Assembly (NCBI GenBank): GCA_963791545.1
Contig: CAWBSR010000015.1
Coordinates: 248,001-312,000 of the forward strand
Direction of reading: 5' to 3'
Length of the DNA stretch: 64,000 nucleotides
From: JALYXV01 sp963791545
Lineage (GTDB): Bacteria > Actinomycetota > Acidimicrobiia > Acidimicrobiales > Palsa-688
The notes beneath the pieces are model-generated. The model did no database searches and had not been told where the DNA came from. It saw only the letters and a program-made list of their open reading frames with translations. Every line of letters begins with the position of its first letter. Positions within the stretch are counted from its first letter, which is position 1. Below are positions 7,346 through 15,154 of the stretch, piece by piece. A program made the position numbers and the translations under genes.

Positions 7346-7983
7346 CGGGCCACCCGAAGCCTGCGTTCGATCCGGCTGAAGGCCCAAGCAGCCGGGATGA
7401 TGAGGATGAAGTACGCCGCGGCCGCTCCTACGTACACCGACGGCCGGCCGGTGTCGGTATTCAGCCGGTCGGCCGCGCCGGTCAGCTCCACGACCGAGAT
7501 GGTGAAGGCGAGTGCACTGTTCTTGATCAGGGCGATGAACAGCGACCCCAGGGGCGCGACCACGGCGCGAAACGCCTGCGGCAGCACCACCCGCCCGAGC
7601 ACGGCGGGAAAGGTGAAGCCGAGGGCGCGGGCCGCTTCGGCCTGTCCCTGGGCCACGGTATTGATGCCCGACCGGATGATTTCGCCTGCGAACGCCCCGT
7701 GGTAAGCGGCCAGCACGACGAACGCCGATACCAGTGGGCTGAACCTGATGCCGACTTTGGGCAGGGCGAAGAAGAACAGGAAGAAGTGGACCAGAAGGGG
7801 GATGTTGCGGATCACGTCGACATACAGCGTGCCGGCGAACCGCAGTGGCGGCACCGGGCTGACCCGGAATGCCGCCACCACGGTGCCTATCATCAGCGCG
7901 CCCACGTAGGCGACGAGCGTCAGCTCGACGGTGACGACCGCGCCGTGAAGGAAGCGACCGAGGTTGTCGAAGACGACGTTCAC
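7342..7983 (-). CDS. gluC: Amino-acid ABC transporter permease (first permease)
   Basis: About 213 residues with roughly five membrane helices, the conserved RNIPLLVHFFLFFF segment and the EAA loop (GQAEAARALGFTFPAVLGRV) of His/Glu-type ABC permeases. The start is GTG at 7983, ten bases after the stop of the binding-protein gene; no clear Shine-Dalgarno is seen, suggesting reinitiation. With the second permease it would form the heterodimeric channel served by the ATPase at 8949. Confidence 0.88.
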   Translation of the reverse strand: MNVVFDNLGRFLHGAVVTVELTLVAYVGALMIGTVVAAFRVSPVPPLRFAGTLYVDVIRNIPLLVHFFLFFFALPKVGIRFSPLVSAFVVLAAYHGAFAGEIIRSGINTVAQGQAEAARALGFTFPAVLGRVVLPQAFRAVVAPLGSLFIALIKNSALAFTISVVELTGAADRLNTDTGRPSVYVGAAAAYFILIIPAAWAFSRIERRLRVAR

Positions 7984-7993
7984 GACCGGGCGA

Positions 7994-8911
7994 TCAGTAC
8001 CGGTCGATCGCGGGCGGCTCGGGGGTCGGAATGCCAACGGTGCCTACCGTCTTCTCGAACAGCTTCGTCCACGTGCCGTTCTTTTGAATGGTCGTCAGCC
8101 GGTCGTTCAGGTATGTGCGGAGGGCGGCGTCACCCTTCTTCAGCCCGATCCCGTACGGTTCGTCGCTGAAGGGGGCGTTGACGAGCTTGAACTCGCCGGT
8201 GCTCTGCGACACCAGGCCGGCGAGGATGGCATTGTCGGTCACCTCAGCCTGCACCCGTCCATCGGTGAGCGCGGCCGCGCACTTCGAGTAGGTGTCGAAA
8301 GTGATTGACGTGTCGGCCTGCGGTGCCATGGCCACCAGGTTCTTCAGGGACGTCGAGCCCTGGACCGAACAGACCTTTTTCCCGTTGAGATCGGTCACCG
8401 ATTTGATGCTGTTATCGGCCTTCCTGACCATGATGTCCTCGTGGGCCAAGAAGTAGGGCCCGGCGAAGTCGACGATCTGCTTGCGGGTGGCGTTGATGGT
8501 GTAGGTAGCGACCACGATGTCGACCTTGCCGTCCTGGATGAATGGCTCCCGGTTCTTCGAGACCGTCTCCACGAAGTTGATCTTGGAGTCGATGTTGCCC
8601 GCGCTGCCGAAGATGCCCCTCGCCATCTCCCGCGCGATGTCGATGTCGAAGCCATCCAGGTTGCCCGAGGTCGGGTCCTTCAATCCGAAGAGGGGCTGGT
8701 CGAACTTGGTGCCGACGATCAGCTTGCCCCGCTTTTGGATGGTGTCCATGGCCGAGCCGGCCGGGAAGGTCGGCGGGAGGGCGGCCGCTGTCGTCGCCGT
8801 ACTGCCTCCCGTTGCCGTGGGGCTCGGGGTCTTGGTGCTGCTGCACGCCAGGGCCGTCAAGGCCAAGGGGACGAGCAGTAGGAAGGCGGGAAGTCGACGT
8901 CTGCCGATCAT
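7994..8911 (-). CDS. gluB: Glutamate-type ABC transporter substrate-binding lipoprotein
   Basis: The N-terminus is a lipoprotein signal (RRRLPAFLLLVPLALTALAC, with lipobox ending in Cys), followed by a Ser/Thr linker and a periplasmic-binding-protein type 2 domain with family blocks GKLIVGTKFDQPLFG, GFDIDIAREMARGI and GKVCSV-type hinge segments. Shine-Dalgarno AAGGAG lies seven bases before ATG. It captures the amino acid outside the membrane for the two permeases downstream. Confidence 0.9.
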   Translation of the reverse strand: MIGRRRLPAFLLLVPLALTALACSSTKTPSPTATGGSTATTAAALPPTFPAGSAMDTIQKRGKLIVGTKFDQPLFGLKDPTSGNLDGFDIDIAREMARGIFGSAGNIDSKINFVETVSKNREPFIQDGKVDIVVATYTINATRKQIVDFAGPYFLAHEDIMVRKADNSIKSVTDLNGKKVCSVQGSTSLKNLVAMAPQADTSITFDTYSKCAAALTDGRVQAEVTDNAILAGLVSQSTGEFKLVNAPFSDEPYGIGLKKGDAALRTYLNDRLTTIQKNGTWTKLFEKTVGTVGIPTPEPPAIDRY

Positions 8912-8948
8912 GGTTGTGCTCCTTTTTCGTTGTCTTTTCCTGTTGTGT

Positions 8949-9689
8949 TCAATGTTCGAGGATCTTCGACAGAAATTCTTGGGCCCGCTCGGACTTGGGA
9001 TGGGCGAAAAAGTCGGCGGGCGTCGCCTCTTCCACGATCCGGCCCTCGTCCATGAACACCACCCGGTTGGCCGCGGAGCGGGCGAAGCCCATCTCGTGGG
9101 TCACGACCACCATTGTCATGCCGCCCGCTGCCAGCTCCTTCATCACGTCCAACACTTCTTTGATCATCTCGGGGTCGAGCGCCGATGTCGGCTCGTCGAA
9201 CAGCATGACCTTGGGATCCATGGCCAGGGCCCGGGCAATGGCGACCCGCTGCTGCTGGCCACCTGACAACTCGCCGGGGTAGGCGCCCGCCTTCTCCGGT
9301 AGTCCGACCCGCTCGAGGAGTGCCAGCGCCCGCTCCTTGGCCTTGTCCTTGGGGACGTTCTTCACGTGGCAGGGTGCCATCGTAAGGTTCTGCAGGACAG
9401 TCTTGTGGCTGAACAGATTGAACGATTGGAACACCATCCCCACATCCGCTCGCAACCGGGCCAGCGCCTTGCCCTCCCGCGGTAGCTGCACGCCGTCGAC
9501 GCTGATGCTGCCGGCCTGGATGGTCTCGAGCCGGTTGATACACCGGCACAATGTCGATTTCCCCGAGCCGGACGGGCCGATCACCACGACCACCTCGCCG
9601 CGCTCGACCCGCAGGTCAACCTGGTGGAGGACCTGGTTGGTGCCGAAGAACTTGTCGACGCCCGCCATCTCCACAAGAGCCGTGCTCAC
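8949..9689 (-). CDS. gluA: Amino-acid ABC transporter ATP-binding protein
   Basis: A 246-residue ABC ATPase: Walker A GPSGSGKST, Q-loop VFQSFNLF, signature LSGGQQQRVAIARAL, Walker B VMLFDEPTSALDPEM and switch His in VVVTHEMGF. It is first in the four-gene operon, and the FNLFSHKTVLQNL block is characteristic of the polar amino-acid importers. GTG start, with TAGGAG ten bases upstream. Confidence 0.92.
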   Translation of the reverse strand: MSTALVEMAGVDKFFGTNQVLHQVDLRVERGEVVVVIGPSGSGKSTLCRCINRLETIQAGSISVDGVQLPREGKALARLRADVGMVFQSFNLFSHKTVLQNLTMAPCHVKNVPKDKAKERALALLERVGLPEKAGAYPGELSGGQQQRVAIARALAMDPKVMLFDEPTSALDPEMIKEVLDVMKELAAGGMTMVVVTHEMGFARSAANRVVFMDEGRIVEEATPADFFAHPKSERAQEFLSKILEH

Positions 9690-9758
9690 CGCTTGAACAC
9701 TCCTAGCTCACCTTCGGGGGCTCGTTCGACGCTAAACCATGCCACAGTTTTTCGCTCG

Positions 9759-9785
9759 CCGCCGTCCCCGGAGTGGGGACGGCGG
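9759..9785. repeat. Perfect 11-bp hairpin upstream of the ABC transporter operon
   Basis: CCGCCGTCCCC (9759-9769) pairs perfectly with 9775-9785 around a five-base loop. It lies about 70 bases upstream of the gluA start in the putative leader. There is no T-run downstream on either strand, so it may be an operator or leader structure rather than a terminator. Confidence 0.6.
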
Positions 9786-9941
9786 TCGAGAGTGTGCGAT
9801 GATGGCATCGAGAACTCCGGCTCGGGATCTTTGGCTGGCCGCGCAAAATGCCGATCGGTGGACTCCGGATAAGTTGAGCCTCTCAGTCTTTCCTGCAATG
9901 GCGATATGGTTTCTCCTTACTTCGGTGAATGGGGGCGAGGG

Positions 9942-10364
9942 ATGGAGCTCGTTGAGCTGGGCGAGCTGGAGTTGACATATACGGCGGTCGAGTCCCTGGA
10001 TTTTGGGACCGGAGGCCAGCTGTACGGAACGATGAGCGGATGGCTGGTCGGCGAGCGGTTGCGCGGAGGGCTGCGATTGTCGAACTTCGCGCCTCGTCGT
10101 GCGGACGGGGTCAACCTACCCACCCTCCGAGGCGTGCTGACGACGGAGACCGGTGCAGGCGTTTGGGTCGAACTGGACGGGATCGCGACGCTTCGCCCAG
10201 CGGATCGCGCGCGCGTCTTCGTCACGGCGGTGCGATTCCGGACGGGCGACGAGCCCTACACCTGGCTGAACAGCGTCTTCGGCCTCCTCGAGGGCGTTCT
10301 GGACTCGGTCGGTGTGGGGGGCGTCGCGCGCGGACGCGTTTTCGAGTGCCGCGCCACCCTGTAG
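9942..10364 (+). CDS. DUF3237-like protein
   Basis: About 140 residues. The sequence reads as a lipocalin-like beta-barrel of the DUF3237 type: LDFGTGGQLYGTMSGWLVGE, then LTTETGAGVWVELDGIAT, then a strand of the form FVTAVRFRTGDEPYTWLNSV. The family assignment is from memory of these conserved blocks and no activity is established for it. ATG at 9942 is chosen after GGGGGCGAGGG; an in-frame ATG at 9906 would add 12 residues. It is transcribed divergently from the ABC operon. Confidence 0.6.
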   Translation: MELVELGELELTYTAVESLDFGTGGQLYGTMSGWLVGERLRGGLRLSNFAPRRADGVNLPTLRGVLTTETGAGVWVELDGIATLRPADRARVFVTAVRFRTGDEPYTWLNSVFGLLEGVLDSVGVGGVARGRVFECRATL

Positions 10365-10668
10365 CCCCGCCCCCCGCCAGGATCGGAACTCGACGCCTGC
10401 GCCCCCGTCATTGCGGCAGGGCCGGTGGTGGGGAGGAAACGCCGGCCAACTGGGCCGTGCCTCCGTCATGGCACTCCTACCGCGGGGGCCCCGTCTCGTA
10501 GGCGTACATCTCGAAGTCCGATGGGCGGCTCCAGGTGATCGCACCTCGCCGTCAGGTCAACATTCGCAGCGGCTAAATGCCATGGATCGGTGATCCAAGG
10601 CACTGGGTCATGGCGAATGCTTCCCGACGACAAACAGGGGTCGTCGGAGTGAAAGGGGCTTTTCGGAA
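10365..10668. other. Gap without a convincing gene
   Basis: About 300 bases between the DUF3237-like gene and the next gene. Nothing recognisable was seen apart from short imperfect palindromes. Confidence 0.4.
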
Positions 10669-11253
10669 ATGGCTATTCGGATGAGGATGCGTTGGGACGG
10701 TGTCACCCCCGACCAGTATGAAGAAGTACGAAAGACTGTTGATTGGGAGGGTCAGCCGGCAGTGGGCGGCGTTCTCCACCAGGCCTGGTTCGTCGACGAT
10801 CAACTCAATGTGGTCGACATCTGGCAGTCAGCGGAGGACCTCAGCACCTTCCTCGAGACCCGTCTCATGCCAGGCGTGACCCAAGCTCTTGTGACCGGCC
10901 AACCGGAGGTGGAGATTCTGCCGATCTACCACTTCCAGGTGGAAAAGCCATTCGTGCCCGGAGCGGTCGTCGCGGAGGAGGAGATTCCCGTCGGTGCGTA
11001 CCAGGCGCTCGAAGCTGCGGTCAAATGGCGGGAGTTGCCGCCGATCGGTGGTATCTCCCACATCGCTTGCATCGATGGCGACATGATGCGCAGCATCAGC
11101 GTTTTTGAGAGCGAGGGAGATATCGAGTTGTTTGAGGCCGAGCGGATTGGGCCGGCGGCCGCCGCGCTGGGCTTCCCGGCCCCGCCGCCCGATGCGAAAG
11201 CGCGCCAGCTCCACGCGGGGTGGCACCCGCCCGGCGCCCCGAGCCGGTCATAA
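10669..11253 (+). CDS. Hypothetical protein built of two similar alpha/beta repeats
   Basis: A 194-residue protein whose two halves look alike. The first has GGVLHQAWFVDDQLNVVDIW then SAEDLSTFLETRLMPGV; the second has IGGISHIACIDGDMMRSISV then FESEGDIELFEAERIGPAAA. This beta-beta-alpha pattern is that of dimeric alpha/beta-barrel (ABM-like) proteins, fused here in tandem so that one chain could form the whole barrel. No catalytic residues are recognised. AAAGGGG precedes the ATG by ten bases. Function unknown. Confidence 0.7.
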   Translation: MAIRMRMRWDGVTPDQYEEVRKTVDWEGQPAVGGVLHQAWFVDDQLNVVDIWQSAEDLSTFLETRLMPGVTQALVTGQPEVEILPIYHFQVEKPFVPGAVVAEEEIPVGAYQALEAAVKWRELPPIGGISHIACIDGDMMRSISVFESEGDIELFEAERIGPAAAALGFPAPPPDAKARQLHAGWHPPGAPSRS

Positions 11254-11730
11254 GCCTCAAGTCCACAAGGGCCGGTGCTGGCCTCGCAGGAACTCGATGG
11301 GTCGAGCATCCACGTGCGGTGATGGGGCTCGGCCCCGAACGTCACGATGATCCGGCGCGACGGTCTCTGATAGGAGAGCGTTCTGCGCCGGGTTCATCTG
11401 GCGATGTCGGATCGGGTGCCCCAGGCCTGGCCGAGGTAGCCCCATGGGCGGTCGATCGTGCACGTCGTGCACGTCGTGTACGTCGACTTGGCCATTCCTG
11501 CGAAGAGGTTCTCGATGCGCTCTGTTGTCGCCGGGCCGAGTCCGGGGCCCGCAGCGCAGCATCAGCGACTGCCGGCCTACGTCCTCCTCGTTGCATACGA
11601 CACGGCCGGCCCTCACCGCGGGATCACTCCCACCGGCGGGGGCCGAGACGTGCGAGAATACCGGGCTACCGGAAGGAGTCGGACGCGACACGCTGCCGCC
11701 GCCACTCCCGTCGCCAATCCAGGAGGTCCG
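11254..11730. other. Gap without a convincing gene
   Basis: No supported gene. It contains a 9-bp tandem repeat at 11458-11484 (listed). Confidence 0.4.
11458..11484. repeat. Three tandem copies of a 9-bp unit
   Basis: GTGCACGTC, GTGCACGTC and GTGTACGTC follow one another directly. Because GTGCAC is itself palindromic, the array could be a binding site; it may equally be chance in GC-rich DNA. Confidence 0.55.
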
Positions 11731-11916
11731 ATGCCCATAGTTGCATTGCTGTTCGCCATCGTGGCGATAGTGCTCTTCGTGCTCGCCGCCATGCCCCGCT
11801 CTCCCCGGATCCGTTCACGGATCGAGTTCATACCGGCGGGACTGGCGGCACTGACGATTGCCTGGGTGCTCTCAGTCGTCATCGTCTCACCAGGGGGTCG
11901 CTGGACCATCCACTGA
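11731..11916 (+). CDS. 61-residue two-span membrane protein
   Basis: Two hydrophobic helices (around IVALLFAIVAIVLFVLAA and GLAALTIAWVLSVVIV) flank a short basic loop (PRSPRIRSRIE). The start is fixed by AGGAGG four bases before ATG at 11731. No family recognised; there are no close neighbours. Confidence 0.65.
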   Translation: MPIVALLFAIVAIVLFVLAAMPRSPRIRSRIEFIPAGLAALTIAWVLSVVIVSPGGRWTIH

Positions 11917-12542
11917 ACAGACCACCGACTCGGTCGCGGGCGAGGTCGATACCTCAGGCGCCGGGAGCGGAGACACACGATGGCTCCCCAACTGCGCACT
12001 TGTTCCCCAGGCGGGTCCGGCCTTGACCCGCGGTAGGATCGCCACCAGACTCGGGCCTGCGGCGGCAACGTCATCGCGAGGGCATGCTACCGACGCTACC
12101 GGTCATGAACGGGCCGTTGTCCGTCCCGGGATAATAGAGCAACTGCGCCACCGCAGGTCGCCGTTTACGCTCACGGCGGCCGCCTTTTCGGGCACAATTA
12201 TCGAGCGAGCCTTCAATGAGTTCGAGCCGCGTTTCCGACAGCTTCACGCAATGATCATCACAGTGGAACCACCGGATATAGATGCCCAGATGAGAGCGGA
12301 TCCAAGCTCGAGTCGGCCCTGACGCTCGGGACTGGGTTCTCAAACCGCCCCGGGACCCTACCACTGTTCGCCGCATCGAAATGCTTGTCGGTCTGGCGAA
12401 CCGACAGCGTTTCCGCGGCAGAGAACTCGGGTATGCCAGCACCGCTGCTGGTCCCGGACACGAGGCGGTCGTGGCGGATCCGAGCGGTTGCCTATTCACG
12501 CCGGGTGACAGCAGCGCTCGTTCCATCTAGCAAAGGAGAGTC
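11917..12542. other. Gap holding only a promoter
   Basis: No supported gene. The SigB/SigF-type promoter at 12409-12434 for the gene at 12543 lies here. Confidence 0.45.
12409..12434 (+). promoter_or_regulatory. SigB/SigF-type promoter (GTTT-N16-GGGTAT)
   Basis: GTTT at 12409-12412 and GGGTAT at 12429-12434 are both exact matches to the consensus of the general-stress SigB/SigF family, with 16 bases between them. The site lies about 110 bases upstream of the small protein at 12543. It is the best stress-sigma promoter in the window. Confidence 0.65.
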
Positions 12543-12767
12543 ATGGACAACGAAGTACTGGAAAGGATTCACGCCCTCGAGGTGGCCCAGGCCACCCAGG
12601 CGGCGACCGCCGCCGGGGCGCAAGCTACACAAGCGGCTGTTACAGCCGGCGCTCAGACAACTCAGGCTGCGGCAACCGCAGGCACGATGGCAACGATGGT
12701 GACGGGGAGCGCCAGCTTGATCGTCGGGATCTTCCTCGGTCTCGCTGTCGCCAAGGCCCGGTCTTAA
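12543..12767 (+). CDS. 74-residue membrane-anchored protein with 11-residue repeats
   Basis: After a short charged N-terminus the protein has three near-identical 11-residue units (ATQAATAAGAQ, ATQAAVTAGAQ, TTQAAATAGTM). A C-terminal hydrophobic helix (SASLIVGIFLGLAVAKA) follows. An 11-residue period suits an amphipathic or right-handed coiled helix. AAAGGAGAG stands just before the ATG, and a consensus SigB/SigF promoter lies upstream, suggesting a stress-induced envelope protein. No family recognised. Confidence 0.65.
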   Translation: MDNEVLERIHALEVAQATQAATAAGAQATQAAVTAGAQTTQAAATAGTMATMVTGSASLIVGIFLGLAVAKARS

Positions 12768-13475
12768 CCTCGATTCACCGATGAAATTGGGTTGATTCGG
12801 GGGGCGCATCCCACAGAAGGGCCTCCTGGCCTGCGACGGTGACATGATCGAAGTCGTTGTAGTCACAGGCCAAGGAGGCACTTTCAGTGACGGGAGTAGC
12901 GATGACATTCGCAGATAACTCCGCCAAGGCAGAAGCCACCCGCAGCCACCGCATGGGCACGCGGCGCCAGCGAAACCCGTGAACAAGAGGCCATTGACAC
13001 GCCGATCGCGCTGAGCAGCGACCATCCAATCGACCCCTTCCCGTCACGGGCTGACTGCTCAAATCAGTGAAATCGCGAGCAACGCCTCCGCTTCACGGCG
13101 AAACGGCTTTGACCCTCGACACCACGAGGCAGGAAAGCTGTCGCAGTATTGCGTCGGACCAGGGTTGTTTTTGCTGCCGCGACGGAATGGTTCCCGGCGT
13201 TCCGTGGACAGGCCCCGGCCGGGAGGGTGCTGGCCATACGGACCGGGACCCACTAGTCCAGCGACTGGCGGCCGAGCACCCGGACCGGACCGGAGCTTCC
13301 CTCGACCCGCCGATCTGCCCGTCGGCAATGTTGGCCCGTCGAGGCCGCCCATGTGCTGGGTGATCGAACGGTTGGGACCAGGGCGAGGTCAATACCCGGC
13401 TCACGGTCGACGCCGACCCGCGAACTGGGCCCGGGTGGCGCTGGCGTGAATGCTCCAAATTTGCCTGACCTGGGT
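12768..13475. other. Gap with one possible micro-gene
   Basis: Apart from the short frame at 12887-12982, no gene is supported. A minus-strand frame ending at 12775 has some protein character (YNDFDHVTVAGQEALLWDAP) but no start or ribosome site was found. Confidence 0.4.
12887..12982 (+). CDS. Possible 31-residue basic peptide
   Basis: GTG at 12887 stands eight bases after a perfect AAGGAGG (12872-12878). The peptide ends with a basic segment (HRMGTRRQRNP). The ribosome site is the only real evidence. An ATG five codons in is the alternative start. Confidence 0.35.
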   Translation: MTGVAMTFADNSAKAEATRSHRMGTRRQRNP

Positions 13476-13877
13476 ATGAACACGCCGGTGCTCAGGCGCA
13501 GGCGACTCGACGGCATCGCCAAGGTGCGGGTGACGTTTGCGGTGCCGGCCGATCATCTAGGACCGGTATCGGTGGTCGGCGACTTCAACGGGTGGGATCC
13601 GACCGCCACCCCGCTGCTCCAGCAGGGAGCCTGTCTGTCGACGACGGTCGACCTCGACGCCGACCGCACCTATGCTTTCCGCTACCGGACCGGGACGGGC
13701 GAGTGGTTCAACGAGGAGGGTGCCGACAGGACCGAGACCAACGAGTTCGGCAGCGAGAACAGCATCCTCGACCTCCGCCAGCCGCTCACCCGAACCATAT
13801 CGCCAGCGCCGGCCCGTTCAGCGGGTGGTGAAGCTGATTCGCTGTACGCCGTCCACCAGTCGTTGCGCTCCCTGTAG
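13476..13877 (+). CDS. Isoamylase N-terminal (CBM48-like) domain protein
   Basis: About 133 residues carrying one early-set/CBM48 domain: KVRVTFAVPADHLGPVSVVG, then DFNGWDP, then YAFRYRTGTGEWFNEEGADR. The V-x-G-DFN-x-W block is the signature of glycogen-binding modules found at the N-terminus of branching enzymes, isoamylases and AMPK beta subunits. Here it is free-standing, without a catalytic domain, which suggests glycogen sensing or targeting. The start is uncertain (ATG 13476, or GTG 13446); no good ribosome site is seen. It converges on the rsbP-like gene. Confidence 0.75.
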   Translation: MNTPVLRRRRLDGIAKVRVTFAVPADHLGPVSVVGDFNGWDPTATPLLQQGACLSTTVDLDADRTYAFRYRTGTGEWFNEEGADRTETNEFGSENSILDLRQPLTRTISPAPARSAGGEADSLYAVHQSLRSL

Positions 13878-13951
13878 ACCGGGCAGACAGGATTCGACGG
13901 GACTGTCGGATCAGCCCATCTAGAAAGCTTCGATGAACTGCCGTCCGGGCG

Positions 13952-15154
13952 CTACGGGACCGAGACGGCCACGATGGCGATGTCGTCGCGTGGGATGCCG
14001 GCTTGATACTCCATGACCGCCCGGAAGACGGCGTTCGCGAGCTCCCCGGCGGCGGAGGGTGCTGAGATCATGGCCCCCGTCAGCTGGGCGTCGCCGAAGA
14101 ACTCGGTGCCGTTGCGGGCTTCGGTGAGGCCGTCGGTGTAAAGGAGCAGTGCATCGCCGGTAGCCAGCGTGTGCCGGACATCGGTGAGCTTGGGGTGATC
14201 GATCACCCCGAGCAACGATCCACGGGCTTCGACGGGCCGCGGGTCCTCGCCCGCTCGGCGCAGGAGGGGCGGCGGATGACCGCCGCAGCTCGTCGTTGCG
14301 ATCCACCGGTCGTGCTCCCGTTGCAGCCTCACGAGAGCAACGGTGCAGAAGCGGTCGCTGTCGTCGCGGAACAGAACCGCGTTGAGGGTGGTGAGGATGG
14401 CCGCCGGGCCACGGTGGGTGACGGCAGCAGCGCGGATCGTGTGTCGTGCCAGTGCGGTGACCACGGCGGCGTCGGTGCCCTTGCCTTGGACATCACCGAT
14501 GGCGATCACCCAGTCGCCGACGCCGAGCTGAAAAATGTCGTAGAAGTCGCCGCCGACCTCGTTGCCATCTCCGGCCGGTCGGTACAGGGCCGCGACCTCG
14601 AGCCCTGGGATCGTGGGCGCGCTGGGAGGGATCAGTGTGCGCTGCAGAGTACGGGCAAGGATGGTGGCGCGCTGCTCCGATGCCTCGGCACGCTCCTTGG
14701 CGCGCAGCAGTTCTCGTTCGTACTCGCGTCGGTCGGTGGCGTCGAAGATCGCGGTACGAATGACGACGGGGTCGCCCGCGTCGTCGCGTTCGAGCATGGC
14801 GTTGACGAGCACCGGAAGCCGGGTGCCGTCGGCACGGACCAGATCGAGGGCAATCGCTCGGGCGCCGCCTTGCATCTGGAGCATCGGGGCGTAGTGGGTT
14901 TCGTGGTAGATCCGCCCGCCGGGGGTGAGCAGGTCGACGAAGCGGCGCCGGCCGACGAGCTGCTCGCGGGTGTAGCCGGTCAAGCTGAGCAAGGTCTCGT
15001 TGACCTTCACGATCGTGCCGTCGGGGAGCGTTGACAGGTAGCCGCATGGGGCCCGGTCGTAGAGGGCGATCGGGTCGTCGTCGAGCAGGGCTCCGTAGAA
15101 ACCGTCGAGCGCCGGCTCGTCGCTGATCTCGGCGGCGGCGCTGCCGTCGGTCAC
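13952..15154 (-). CDS. rsbP: RsbP-type PAS/PP2C serine phosphatase
   Basis: A 400-residue protein with an N-terminal PAS domain (ALYDRAPCGYLSTLPDGTIV), a helical linker (about 143-165) and a C-terminal SpoIIE/PP2C phosphatase with the metal-binding aspartates in GGDFYD, IGDVQGKG, YTDGLTEAR and DDIAIV. Length and layout match Bacillus RsbP (403 residues), which dephosphorylates the anti-anti-sigma factor under energy stress. GTG at 15154 overlaps the stop of the upstream RsbQ-like hydrolase by four bases, the same gene pair as in Bacillus. The STAS protein at 4174 lacks a phosphorylatable serine, so the substrate is probably encoded elsewhere. Confidence 0.88.
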   Translation of the reverse strand: MTDGSAAAEISDEPALDGFYGALLDDDPIALYDRAPCGYLSTLPDGTIVKVNETLLSLTGYTREQLVGRRRFVDLLTPGGRIYHETHYAPMLQMQGGARAIALDLVRADGTRLPVLVNAMLERDDAGDPVVIRTAIFDATDRREYERELLRAKERAEASEQRATILARTLQRTLIPPSAPTIPGLEVAALYRPAGDGNEVGGDFYDIFQLGVGDWVIAIGDVQGKGTDAAVVTALARHTIRAAAVTHRGPAAILTTLNAVLFRDDSDRFCTVALVRLQREHDRWIATTSCGGHPPPLLRRAGEDPRPVEARGSLLGVIDHPKLTDVRHTLATGDALLLYTDGLTEARNGTEFFGDAQLTGAMISAPSAAGELANAVFRAVMEYQAGIPRDDIAIVAVSVP

